Source of the DNA: JAJVID01 sp035714085
GTDB taxonomy: Bacteria > Acidobacteriota > Blastocatellia > RBC074
Reading direction: 5' to 3'
Length of the DNA stretch: 64,000 nt
Assembly: GCA_035714085.1 (NCBI GenBank)
Contig: DASTMP010000096.1
Location: 1-64,000, forward strand
Part shown: positions 52,987-61,949 of the stretch, piece after piece
How the letters are laid out: every line of letters starts with the position of its first letter
Numbering within the stretch: the stretch's first letter is position 1
Position numbers and translations under genes: made by a program
The notes under the pieces: model-generated
The model's input: only the letters and a program-made list of their open reading frames with translations
Databases searched by the model: none
What the model was told of the DNA's origin: nothing

Positions 52987-53766
52987 CTACCTTGCCGCTT
53001 CTAAGTCGGCGTCGAAAAGCTTCGTCAATCCGGCGCCGCGTTTTTCCTCATCGTAAAGGATGATGACCAGACCACTCCAGGGTTTGATCTCCTTCGCCCT
53101 GCCACTGCTGATTATGATATTAGGCTCGGGATATTTGTATACTTCGTCTTTGCGGACTCGCCACTCGCCATTCACCGCGCGCCGCAGCGTCTCACCGTAA
53201 TACGCCGTTAGCTCCTGAAACAATTGCGGATCGGTCTGCATCGTCGAATGCGATCTCAGATAACTGGCCAGATAAGCGTCGACGCGCTTCAAGCTCGCGC
53301 GCGAATAATCGAGTTTGCCGGCGCCCAGGCGCAGGCGTTTTTCGAGCCTCTCGACCAATTGCGGAATGTCGCCGACCAGCTTGTGGCCGTCTGGGATCAA
53401 ATCTTCGAGCACGTGGGGAACGCGGTTCGATTCCTTATAAGCCAGTTCCGATTCGTAAAGCATGCCGTAACCGGGCACGGTCGTCGCCTTCAATCTCCTT
53501 CGCGGATCGGGCGCGGTTATCGGGTAATAGAGTTCGAGCACCTGCCCGCCGCTCAATTTCGTTCTGCTGAATTTTCCGGGTTGTTTGCTCAAATTGCCTT
53601 CGTTTTCGTTGGCGAGCAACTTTTGGGCCTCGGCGAAGCCGATCTTACGCGGCGCCGGTCTCTTTGGATATCTCGATGGTTGGCTTAAAGGGTTTATCTC
53701 GAGTGAGAGGATCAAAAGGGCGGCGATCAATGAAAGCCGCACGATCTGAGAAGGCGAATATTGCAA
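52987..53766 (-). CDS. secreted protein of unknown function
   Basis: 259 residues starting at a TTG; AAGGAG seven bases upstream supports that start. Signal sequence SQIVRLSLIAALLILSLEI. The mature part has a basic N-terminal linker, then an alpha/beta domain with the segments GQVLELYYPITAP, GMLYESELAYKESNRVPHVL, LFQELTAYYGETLRRAVNGE and PWSGLVIILYDEE. No family was recognised and no catalytic motif is evident. It is divergent from waaA across an inverted-repeat element. Confidence 0.65.
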   Translation of the reverse strand: MQYSPSQIVRLSLIAALLILSLEINPLSQPSRYPKRPAPRKIGFAEAQKLLANENEGNLSKQPGKFSRTKLSGGQVLELYYPITAPDPRRRLKATTVPGYGMLYESELAYKESNRVPHVLEDLIPDGHKLVGDIPQLVERLEKRLRLGAGKLDYSRASLKRVDAYLASYLRSHSTMQTDPQLFQELTAYYGETLRRAVNGEWRVRKDEVYKYPEPNIIISSGRAKEIKPWSGLVIILYDEEKRGAGLTKLFDADLEAAR

Positions 53767-53804
53767 GCGGAAACTCCTTTGCTTGATGTTTGTATTGCCG
53801 GTAC

Positions 53805-53894
53805 AGTACCGCGGGCGGTAGCGAGCAGGTTTCCATAATGAGCCGCCATAATGAGCTGATTGATAGAAACCTGCTCGCTACCGCCCGCGGTACC
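53805..53894. repeat. inverted-repeat element of the GTACCGC(A/G)GCGGTAGCGAGC family, copy 2
   Basis: AGTACCGCGGGCGGTAGCGA and nine more bases (53805-53833) pair with 53866-53894 at 28 of 29 positions, around a loop with two near-copies of CATAATGAGC. It is related to the element at 24828-24892 and sits in a divergent promoter region. Confidence 0.8.
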
Positions 53895-53970
53895 GTAAGA
53901 TGGTTGTAGAGGAGCGAGGCCGGCGATGACTTTATATAAGCCGCCCGCAGCGGGTCAAGGAAACCAAAAG

Positions 53971-55287
53971 ATGCGTTTCATTTACAGCTTACTGCTCGTC
54001 ATCGCGATTGTCGCGATGCTTCCTTATTTCATCTACCAGGCCATATTCAATCGCAAATACGTGGGCGGCCTCAGTCAGCGCCTGTGGCTCTTGCCGGAGG
54101 CGCCGCACGAAGAGTTGAACGAGAAATGGGGATCGGGCTTGCGCCCGGCGGTCTGGATTCACGCGGTTTCGGTCGGAGAGGCGCTGGCCGCGAAGCCGCT
54201 TGTCGCCGCCTTGAAGGCGCGCTTTCCGCAAAATCGCCTGATCGTCTCGACCACGACCGCCACAGGGCAGGCCGTCGCGCGTTCGCGTGTGACCGAAGCC
54301 GACGGGGTTTGTTATTTTCCGTTCGACTGGAGCTTCAGTGTCCGGCGCGCGCTCGACGCGATCAGGCCGCGGGTGGTCGTCCTGATGGAGTCGGAGCTGT
54401 GGCTCAATTTTTTGAGCGAATGCGAAGCGAGGGGGATCCCGGTGGTCGTCGCGAACGGACGCGTCTCCGATCGCTCATTCACGCGTTCGCGGAAGTTCGG
54501 CTTCTTCGTCAGGCGTTTATACGGCCTTGTCACGCGGTTCGGCATGCAGAGCCGCCTCGACGCCGACCGCGCAATCGAGTTGGGCGCGCCCGCCGACCGC
54601 GTCGCCGTCGCGGGGAACCTCAAATTCGAGATCGGTGGTATGAACGATTCGCCGAAGGTCGTCGAGACCGCGAAAACCCTCGCGCTAGATTCTGCGCCGC
54701 TCGTCATCGCGGGCAGCACGACCGAAGGGGAGGAAGAAATGGTCATCGCCGCGTTCGAAGGATTGCGAAATGAGAATGTCTTCGGGCGGGTTCGATTGCT
54801 AATCGCCCCGCGACACCCTGAGAGGTTCGACGCCGTGACGCGGTCGCTCAAATCCTCGCGACTGCGAGTGGCGCGCCGTTCATCGCCGGAGGGAGATTGC
54901 GGGGCCGCCGACGTGATCCTGCTCGACACGGTCGGGGAACTGGCCGCCCTCTACCGCTTCGCTTCGGCAGTCTTCGTCGGTGGAAGCCTCGTCCCGAAAG
55001 GCGGACACAACATTCTGGAGCCGGCGCTCTACGCGAAGCCGATCATTGTCGGGCCGCACATGGAGAATTTTCGCGAGATCACGGCGGAGTTTCTTCGCCG
55101 AGGCGGGCTTCTTCAATTGCGCGGCGCCGATGCTCAGGCGTTGACTGAGGAATTGCGGGGCGCGTTTGCGCGTCTGCTGAACGATGAACATTACGCTGAG
55201 ACGCTCGGCTCGAACGCCCGCCGCGCGATCGACGAAAATCGCGGCGCGACGGCGCGGACCGTCGAGATCATCGCGGAGTACCTATAG
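53971..55287 (+). CDS. waaA: 3-deoxy-D-manno-octulosonic acid (Kdo) transferase
   Basis: 438 residues from the ATG at 53971 with AAGGA upstream. An N-terminal membrane helix (FIYSLLLVIAIVAMLPYFIY) is followed by the two Rossmann domains of a GT30 transferase. Diagnostic segments are WIHAVSVGEALAAKPLVAAL, STTTATGQAVA, ESELWLNFL, AGSTTEGEEEMV, LIAPRHPERF and FVGGSLVPKGGHNILEPALY. It adds Kdo to lipid A precursor at the inner face of the inner membrane. lpxK follows on the same strand, and together they show an LPS-making Gram-negative. Confidence 0.93.
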   Translation: MRFIYSLLLVIAIVAMLPYFIYQAIFNRKYVGGLSQRLWLLPEAPHEELNEKWGSGLRPAVWIHAVSVGEALAAKPLVAALKARFPQNRLIVSTTTATGQAVARSRVTEADGVCYFPFDWSFSVRRALDAIRPRVVVLMESELWLNFLSECEARGIPVVVANGRVSDRSFTRSRKFGFFVRRLYGLVTRFGMQSRLDADRAIELGAPADRVAVAGNLKFEIGGMNDSPKVVETAKTLALDSAPLVIAGSTTEGEEEMVIAAFEGLRNENVFGRVRLLIAPRHPERFDAVTRSLKSSRLRVARRSSPEGDCGAADVILLDTVGELAALYRFASAVFVGGSLVPKGGHNILEPALYAKPIIVGPHMENFREITAEFLRRGGLLQLRGADAQALTEELRGAFARLLNDEHYAETLGSNARRAIDENRGATARTVEIIAEYL

Positions 55288-55315
55288 TCAACAAATTGAG
55301 ATGAACGAAGAGATC

Positions 55316-55419
55316 CATTTGTCATTGTTCATTTGTCATTTGACATCTGTCATTGCCCGGAAATCTTCCAATGTTCAAACAATGTCAAATGACAACTGAA
55401 CAATGACAAATGACAAATG
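55316..55419. repeat. intergenic hairpin with TTTGTCAT/TTGTTCAT-unit arms
   Basis: The left arm (CATTTGTCATTGTTCATTTG onward) pairs with the arm starting AATGTCAAATGACAACTGAA at 55381. Units of 7-8 bases are tandem in both arms. It starts 29 bases after the waaA stop and ends at the first codon of lpxK. Confidence 0.85.
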
Positions 55420-56520
55420 TATATGTTTCTGCCGCCTGTGACTCATCCCTTCCTTTACGCTCCCGCCAAACTTTACGAACTGGGCGTGCGTGCGCGCGCC
55501 GCGTTATACGAAAACAACCTTCTCGAGACGCGGAGTCTGAACGCGCCGGTAATCAGCGTCGGCAATTTGACCGTAGGCGGCTCGGGCAAAACGCCATGCG
55601 TGGCTTTCCTCGCCCGCTTTCTTCGCGACGAAGGATGTGAGGTCGCCGTCCTCAGTCGCGGCTACAAGCGCGAGAGCCGGGGCCGCGTCGAGGTGTCGAA
55701 CGGGAGGGAGATTCTATGCGGGCCGAATGAGTCGGGTGATGAGCCTTTTCTGCTGGCGAATCTCTGCCCGGGCGCGCGCGTTGTCGTAGATCGCGATCGT
55801 TACGCCGCGGGCAAGTGGCTTGAAGATCGCATGCGGATTTCGGTCTTCATTCTGGACGACGGGTATCAACACCTGCGGCTGGCTCGCGATTTGAACTTGC
55901 TGCTGATAGACGCCTCCGAACCGCTCGATCAGGCGAAGGTGATCCCGTTCGGCCGTTTGCGCGAGCCGATAACCGCGATGCGACGCGCCGACGCGGTTAT
56001 TGTCACGCGCAGCGATCAGCCGTTCGATCGCCATGCGCTCGAACATGCGATCGGAAGATTCGCCCGCGCGGACACGCCGGTTTTTTACGCGCGCCATAAG
56101 ATGACGGAGTTGATCCGGCTAGACGGCGCCGGGGTCGTCAGCCCCGTCGATTTTGCGCGGAAGCGGGTCGCCGCAATGTCGGGTGTCGCGCGTCCGGACC
56201 GCTTCGTCGCCGATCTTGAAGGTCTCGGAATGGAGATTGCCCTGCGGCGCGATTTCGATGATCATCACCGCTACACGCGCAAGGAGTTGTCGGAAATTGT
56301 CGAACGCGCGCGGGAAGCGCGGGCCGAGGCGGTTATCACGACGGAGAAGGACGCGGCCAATCTGCCCGCCGGTTTCGCGGGATCGTCAGCGACGCCTGTT
56401 TTCGCGGCCCGCATCGAGTTCCTATGCGATAATGATGATGCGCTGAAAGACCTGGTCAGATATCAGCTATCAGGTGTCAGGTGTCAGAAGGAAGATGACA
56501 ACCTGGAACCTGGAATCTGA
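55417..56520 (+). CDS. lpxK: tetraacyldisaccharide 4'-kinase
   Basis: 367 residues. The family's membrane-associated kinase fold is evident, with the Walker A-type loop SVGNLTVGGSGKTPC near 47-61, LSRGYKRESRG, LDDGYQHLRLARDLNLLLID and the later SGVARPDRFVADLEGLG and TTEKDAANLP segments. It phosphorylates the 4' position of the lipid A disaccharide. Either of two ATGs six bases apart could be the start; no good ribosome binding site is seen because the hairpin lies directly upstream. The last 15 or so residues (SGVRCQKEDDNLEPGI) are encoded by the next intergenic hairpin and are probably not ancestral. Confidence 0.92.
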   Translation: MYMFLPPVTHPFLYAPAKLYELGVRARAALYENNLLETRSLNAPVISVGNLTVGGSGKTPCVAFLARFLRDEGCEVAVLSRGYKRESRGRVEVSNGREILCGPNESGDEPFLLANLCPGARVVVDRDRYAAGKWLEDRMRISVFILDDGYQHLRLARDLNLLLIDASEPLDQAKVIPFGRLREPITAMRRADAVIVTRSDQPFDRHALEHAIGRFARADTPVFYARHKMTELIRLDGAGVVSPVDFARKRVAAMSGVARPDRFVADLEGLGMEIALRRDFDDHHRYTRKELSEIVERAREARAEAVITTEKDAANLPAGFAGSSATPVFAARIEFLCDNDDALKDLVRYQLSGVRCQKEDDNLEPGI

Positions 56521-56540
56521 AACCTGGAACCTGACACCTG
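56471..56540. repeat. hairpin with GGTGTCAG/AACCTGGA-unit arms
   Basis: CAGGTGTCAGGTGTCAG (56471-56487) pairs imperfectly with 56524-56540 (CTGGAACCTGACACCTG). AACCTGGAAT-type units lie between. It overlaps the last codons of lpxK and ends just before the recombinase start. The unit is shared with 59501-59648. Confidence 0.82.
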
Positions 56541-56549
56541 GGGGTGAGG

Positions 56550-57467
56550 ATGCAAAAATACATTGATGATTTCATCAAACATTTGAAATACGAACGCAAC
56601 GCATCCGACCACACGTTGCGCAATTACGAAAGCGACCTCGTCCAGTTTTACGACCACGTCGCGCCGCCCGACAGCAAAGGCTTCCGCCGCGCGGTGGACA
56701 TCCACGACATCGACCATCTGACAATCCGCGAATACATGGCCTCGCTGTACGAGCAGAACAAGAAGAAAAGCTCGATTCACCGCAAGGTGGCTGCGCTCAG
56801 AACTTTCTTTCGCCACCTCTGCCGCGAAGGGATACTCGAAGCGAATCCGGCAAGCCTGGTGCACAGCCCGCGCGTCGAAAGCAAGCTCCCGAACCACTTG
56901 ACCATCGAGCAGATGATCAAATTCATCGAGACACCCGAAACCGACTCGGCGCTCGGGCTTCGCGACCGCGCGATCCTGGAACTGCTATACGCCAGCGGCA
57001 TCCGCGTTTCCGAGCTGGTCAACCTCAACCTCACCGACATTGACTTCAACAACCAGACCCTCCGCGTCAAAGGCAAAGGGCGCAAAGAGCGAATCGTCCC
57101 GTTCGGCGAACACGCCAAGAAGGCTTTACAGGGTTACCTCGGCGTTCGCGGCGAGTTGCTCGCCGAAGCCGATCCTGAAAAGCTCGATCCGGCGGCGGTC
57201 TTTATGAATTATCAGGGGACGCGCATCACCACGCGGTCGGTCGGAAGGATGGTCGATAAGTATGTCAAGATTTGCTCCGATATTCACCACATCAGCCCGC
57301 ACAGCCTGCGCCATTCCTTCGCCACACACATGCTCGACGCCGGCGCCGACCTCCGCGCGATCCAGGAACTGCTCGGCCACGTCAGGCTTTCAACTACTCA
57401 GCAATACACTCATGTTTCGATGGACAAGCTGATGGAGGTCTACGACAAGGCGCATCCGAAGGCATAG
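56550..57467 (+). CDS. xerC: tyrosine recombinase, XerC/XerD type
   Basis: 305 residues, the normal size. An N-terminal SAM-like DNA-binding domain (FIKHLKYERNASDHTLRNYE, SIHRKVAALRTFFRHL) precedes the catalytic domain, where the active-site residues are seen in ASGIRVSELV (Arg), VKGKGRKERIV (Lys), HSLRHSFATHML (His, Arg), LGHVRLSTTQQYTHV (His and the nucleophile Tyr). Chromosome dimer resolution is the usual job of such a housekeeping Xer protein. No mobile-element genes are nearby, which supports that over a phage integrase. The start at 56550 is chosen over a GTG six bases upstream. Confidence 0.85.
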   Translation: MQKYIDDFIKHLKYERNASDHTLRNYESDLVQFYDHVAPPDSKGFRRAVDIHDIDHLTIREYMASLYEQNKKKSSIHRKVAALRTFFRHLCREGILEANPASLVHSPRVESKLPNHLTIEQMIKFIETPETDSALGLRDRAILELLYASGIRVSELVNLNLTDIDFNNQTLRVKGKGRKERIVPFGEHAKKALQGYLGVRGELLAEADPEKLDPAAVFMNYQGTRITTRSVGRMVDKYVKICSDIHHISPHSLRHSFATHMLDAGADLRAIQELLGHVRLSTTQQYTHVSMDKLMEVYDKAHPKA

Positions 57468-57468
57468 G

Positions 57469-57594
57469 TCGAGGATTGAAGATCGAGAATAGAGGATCGA
57501 AGATCGAGAATAGAGGATCGAGGATGGAAGATGGCTATACGCGCAATGACGCGAACCTCGATCTTCGATCTTCGATCTTCTATATTCTATATTC
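57469..57594. repeat. hairpin with GAAGATCGA-unit arms
   Basis: The left arm repeats GATCGA-AGATCGAGAATAGAG units, and the right arm (57555-57594) carries CTTCGATCTTCGATCTTC and TATATTCTATATTC. It starts two bases after the xerC stop and includes the last codons of the convergent ROK gene. Confidence 0.85.
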
Positions 57595-58572
57595 GGCGGC
57601 CAGCAGCGCGGCGCCGATCACCGAAGCCTCGACTTCCAACTCCGCCGCGACGACCTGGCAATCGCTGACTGACGCCGTGAATCCGCGCTCGCGGACGCCC
57701 TCGGCGATGGAGGCGGTGAGGAACGGTCTCGCAGCCGGAGCGCCGCCGATGGCGACCATCGCCAGGTTGAGCAGGTTTATGACATCGGCTATGGCCATGG
57801 CCATGTAAGCCCCGGTGCGGCTCAGCATCATTTTGGCCAGATCGTCGCCGGCGTGCGCCTGCGTTATGATGTCATCATAAGTGAAGCCACCCATCGCCCC
57901 GAGTTTGGAGAGCGATGAGGTTCTGTCTTTCTGCAGCCTTTCGCGCGTGCGACGGACGACGCTTTCGGCGGAGGCCATCGCTTGGAGCGGCACCAGGTTG
58001 CCCGGGTGCTCGGCGTAAACGTTCATATTCCCGATCGCGCCCGCCAGCCCCGATTTGCCGCGATGCAGTTGCCCGTTGAGGACTAGGCCCGCGCTCACGT
58101 TGGCGCCGATGTGCAGATAAAGCCAGTCGCTCGAGTCACGCGCAGCCCCAATCGCCATTTCGGCGAAGGCTGCGGCGTTGGCGTTGTTCTCGAAATGCGT
58201 CGGTACGCCGAACGCCTGCATGATTTCCCGGCGCAGATCGATCTCCGCCAGGCTCGGCAGTTGCGCAAGTTCGATAACGCGTTGGTTCGCCTGATTGACC
58301 AGTCCGGGGAAAGCCACGCCGACCGCCGACACCGGCGCCGTCGCTGCCTGGTCTTCCGCCATCTGCCAGGACACCGACAGGATTTGATCGGCCAGCGCGC
58401 GGGGTCTTTTCCTCGCCTCTTCCGAATAAGGCTCGCGACGGAACGCCAGAACCTGTCCTGCAGGATCAACCGTTCCGACACGAATGTGGTTACTACCCAG
58501 GTCTACTCCAAGCAAGGCGGACTTGTGGGTAGTAGCCTGAGAAGACTGTCGCGGAGCATTTGTTTGTGTCAT
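57580..58572 (-). CDS. ROK-family protein, sugar kinase-like
   Basis: About 330 residues from the ATG at 58572. The ASKHA-fold motifs of ROK proteins are present: LLGVDLGSNHIRVGTVD (phosphate 1), VGVAFPGLVN, ENNANAAAFAE, LHIGANVSAGLVLNG and VAIGGAPAARPFL (adenosine). There is no N-terminal helix-turn-helix, so it is a kinase-type and not an NagC/Mlc-type regulator. The zinc-binding CxCGxxGC signature of most ROK kinases is missing; the region reads SGLAGAIGNMNVY and also lacks the usual glutamate-glycine-histidine. Activity on a sugar is therefore uncertain. The final residues lie in a repeat. Confidence 0.78.
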   Translation of the reverse strand: MTQTNAPRQSSQATTHKSALLGVDLGSNHIRVGTVDPAGQVLAFRREPYSEEARKRPRALADQILSVSWQMAEDQAATAPVSAVGVAFPGLVNQANQRVIELAQLPSLAEIDLRREIMQAFGVPTHFENNANAAAFAEMAIGAARDSSDWLYLHIGANVSAGLVLNGQLHRGKSGLAGAIGNMNVYAEHPGNLVPLQAMASAESVVRRTRERLQKDRTSSLSKLGAMGGFTYDDIITQAHAGDDLAKMMLSRTGAYMAMAIADVINLLNLAMVAIGGAPAARPFLTASIAEGVRERGFTASVSDCQVVAAELEVEASVIGAALLAAEYRI

Positions 58573-58780
58573 AGGTTTCACCCGCGGCGGAATATAACGC
58601 CGCACGAAGGGGCTGTCAATTTTCGTACCGCCCCTCCTCGCCTCTCCTTCTCAGGCCCCCTTTAAGTTTTGATTGCTTGCGATGTTAGGGGGCATCAAGT
58701 ATCTTTACGCCGCTCACTCGCGTGGTAGTCCCGGCCCATTCGCCTCGCGGTTGAAGTGAGGCGCGGATTGAAACGAAACA

Positions 58781-59497
<717 letters not shown>

Positions 59498-59500
59498 GCG

Positions 59501-59648
59501 CCAGGTGTCAGGTGTCAGGTGTCAGGTTTAAATGTTTGATTGGGTGGCATGTTTAGAAGAAAAGAAATCTTTCTCATACCTCAACCCTAAAACTTCACAT
59601 CTGAAATCTGAAACCTGAAACCTGAAACCTGACACCTGAAACCTGACA
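59501..59648. repeat. hairpin with GGTGTCAG/AACCTGA-unit arms
   Basis: Three tandem GTGTCAG units (59501-59527) face an arm of AAACCTG units at 59611-59648, with a loop of about 80 bases. It starts four bases after the DedA stop and ends at the ribosome binding site of the GHMP kinase. Confidence 0.85.
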
Positions 59649-59660
59649 AGGAGAGATTGA

Positions 59661-60668
59661 TTGATCATCGAATCGCAGGCGCCGACGCGGATCGACCTGG
59701 CCGGGGGCACGATTGACCTGTGGCCGCTCTACCTCTTCCATGACTATTCGCAAACGATCAATTTTGCGATCGACCAGTATGCGAAATGCCGTATCGAGAC
59801 GCGGGACGACTCCCGGTTCGTCGTCGAATCGAAAGACCGCAACGTTAAGATTGACGTCGATTCGCTAGAACAGTTGCGCGACGACGACGAACTGTCGCTC
59901 ATCTCCAAACTGATCTGTTTCTTCAAACCTCCGACCGGGTTGAACATCAGCGTGGATTGCATGTCGCCTGCGGGCGCGGGGTTGGCGGGATCGTCGGCTC
60001 TCAACATCGCCGTTTGCGGGGCGCTCAACAGATTGATCGGCGAACGCTACAGCCCGGAGCGACTTCCGTTCATCGCGATCAATGTCGAGACGCAGGTCTT
60101 GAAAGTCCCCGCCGGCTATCAGGACTATTTCCCGGCGGTGTACGGCGGGGTTTCGCGCGTCAAGCTGGGGGTCGAAGGCGTGACGCGCGAAGAGGTCGTG
60201 ACCGATCTCGACGAATTGGAGCGGCGTGTGGCGCTCTGTTTCACCGGCGCGCCGCGGAATTCCGGCGTCAACAACTGGGAGATGTACAAACGCCACATCG
60301 ACAACGCGCCCGGAATATTCGACCGGTTCGAGCGCATTCGTGACACCGCTTTGAAAATCGACGAGGCCCTGACTGAGCGCGCATTCGACGGGGTCGGCGC
60401 GATTTTCGCCGAAGAGTGGGCCAGCCGTCGTGAACTCGCCCCAGGAATCACCACCCCATTTATTGATCAATTGATCGAGATCGCGCGCGCGTCCGGCGCC
60501 GAGGCGGCCAAGGTCTGCGGCGCGGGTGGCGGCGGATGCGTGGCCTTCTATTGCGGGCAGGGGCGCAAGGCCGAAGTCGAAGACTCTCTGACCAAAGCCG
60601 GAGGACAAATTATTCCGTATCGCATTGCCCGCGAAGGGTTACGCGTGGATGTTCAACAGCCGAAATAG
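59661..60668 (+). CDS. GHMP-family sugar kinase
   Basis: 335 residues starting at a TTG; AAGGAG seven bases upstream supports this. Motif 1 is APTRIDLAGGTIDLWPLY, motif 2 is SPAGAGLAGSSALNIAV (the ATP loop, normally PxGxGLGSSA) and motif 3 is KVCGAGGGGCVAFYC. The N-terminal RIDLAGGxxD pattern matches D-glycero-D-manno-heptose-7-phosphate kinase (HddA) and L-fucokinase-type members. With waaA and lpxK a few genes away, a heptose kinase for LPS is reasonable, but the substrate is not proven by sequence. Confidence 0.82.
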   Translation: MIIESQAPTRIDLAGGTIDLWPLYLFHDYSQTINFAIDQYAKCRIETRDDSRFVVESKDRNVKIDVDSLEQLRDDDELSLISKLICFFKPPTGLNISVDCMSPAGAGLAGSSALNIAVCGALNRLIGERYSPERLPFIAINVETQVLKVPAGYQDYFPAVYGGVSRVKLGVEGVTREEVVTDLDELERRVALCFTGAPRNSGVNNWEMYKRHIDNAPGIFDRFERIRDTALKIDEALTERAFDGVGAIFAEEWASRRELAPGITTPFIDQLIEIARASGAEAAKVCGAGGGGCVAFYCGQGRKAEVEDSLTKAGGQIIPYRIAREGLRVDVQQPK

Positions 60669-60760
60669 ACAGGATGAACAGGATTTTCCAGGATGTTCGA
60701 AGTGGCCTGTCATGCGCCGTTCTTCGGCCAATCCTGAAAAATCCTATTCATCCTGTCTAT
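60665..60760. repeat. hairpin with ACAGGAT-unit arms
   Basis: ATAGACAGGATGAACAGGAT plus ten bases (60665-60694) pairs with 60731-60760 at 28 of 30 positions, with a 36-base loop. Units AACAGGAT and CCAGGAT are tandem. It overlaps the stop codon of the GHMP kinase. The same family recurs at 63607-63690. Confidence 0.9.
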
Positions 60761-60785
60761 GTCCCTATTATTTGAGGAAAGGGAT

Positions 60786-60885
<100 letters not shown>

Positions 60886-60980
60886 GCGATGAGTTTTTTA
60901 ACCAGATTCGAAGAATGGAGATTCTAGCATCGCCGAGGCTCGTCTGTGAAACCATCAGTGAGGCGCGGATATTGATGGCG

Positions 60981-61415
60981 TTACAGTATGTGTCGTCGCG
61001 CCGGATCGACGGAGTCAGGTTCGGCGCCGCGCTGCACAAGCGTCAGCATCTCCATACGACTGCATGGCATAGCCCGATATACTGGCAGCAATCCGGCGAG
61101 CGAGAGGTCACTCGCCAGGCGCGTCGCTTCGACGAGTACGGGCACTGTCGTATGTGATGCGCTGGTCCGGATTTGTTTCAGCATTGGCGCAATATGTTCG
61201 GGGCTGACATCGAGCGCAACCACGTCATGTCGAATGTCACAGGCTGTGACCAATTCTTCTAATGTACAGACCATCGTGATATCGAATTCGGTGTGATTAA
61301 GACCTGCTTCTAATGATTTTAGACGGTCGTAACTATCACTAACCAATAACAAACGTGGTTTCGAGTTTGGAAACGAAACTGATTGAAATGCGCTATTGAC
61401 AGCAGATGCCAGCAT
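60981..61415 (-). CDS. degenerate response-regulator receiver protein
   Basis: 144 residues with AAGGAGG upstream. A receiver-like fold is suggested by PRLLLVSDSYDRLKSL (strand 1 and helix 1), DVVALDVSPEHI (strand 3 with a possible phospho-acceptor Asp), VPVLVEATRLASD (strand 4, where Thr/Ser normally follows) and a final helix. The conserved lysine of strand 5 (usually KP) is replaced in the AMPCSRME segment, and the acidic pair after strand 1 is reduced. It is probably a single-domain protein that does not switch normally. No kinase gene is adjacent. Confidence 0.6.
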   Translation of the reverse strand: MLASAVNSAFQSVSFPNSKPRLLLVSDSYDRLKSLEAGLNHTEFDITMVCTLEELVTACDIRHDVVALDVSPEHIAPMLKQIRTSASHTTVPVLVEATRLASDLSLAGLLPVYRAMPCSRMEMLTLVQRGAEPDSVDPARRHIL

Positions 61416-61949
61416 GTTTAAGCCTCCTTACTTTCTTCTCTATAGGCACTGAGGGGCGAATTTGCCCTCAGCAGATTCCTGAGGGTGTTTCGCGGTATCG
61501 GCGCTCTGGCTAATTTAGCAATTGCTGTGCTACAGAGCTGAAAGCGATCGGTATCAAAGAAATGGCTCAGGTTTCCTTGGATTGCGGGGCGTCCCAAAGA
61601 ATCGCTTCTGAAGCAGGGGCTTTATTCACAGTCGCAGTCTAAGGAAACCTGAACTAAAAAATCAACAATAACTTTTTGCGAACCCCTAAGAATGATGATT
61701 TGATTGAATGCCGTGTAAATTTTTCCTGTATGGACAATTCCTGAATGGACATAACGAAACACTCGAATTATTTGCAGCCATGTTCTGTTTGGAATAGGGG
61801 GCGGTCAGTCTGTGTTGCGGCGCCGCATTTTCTGTTAATCTTCAATCGCGATTAAATAACAGGCTGTAGCGGCCAAGTCGGTAGTTTAGGCAGGGAATGA
61901 GCGGCAAGTGATTGCGGAAAGAACACTGTTGTGTAATCACGAAAAACGG
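61416..61949. other. non-coding gap before mazG
   Basis: No gene is supported in these 534 bases. It contains a perfect 12-base inverted repeat, TCAGGTTTCCTT at 61567-61578 and its complement at 61641-61652, with a 62-base spacer, and a CCTCAG-GATT-CCTGAGG hairpin near 61467-61487. Promoters for both divergent genes should be here. Confidence 0.5.
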
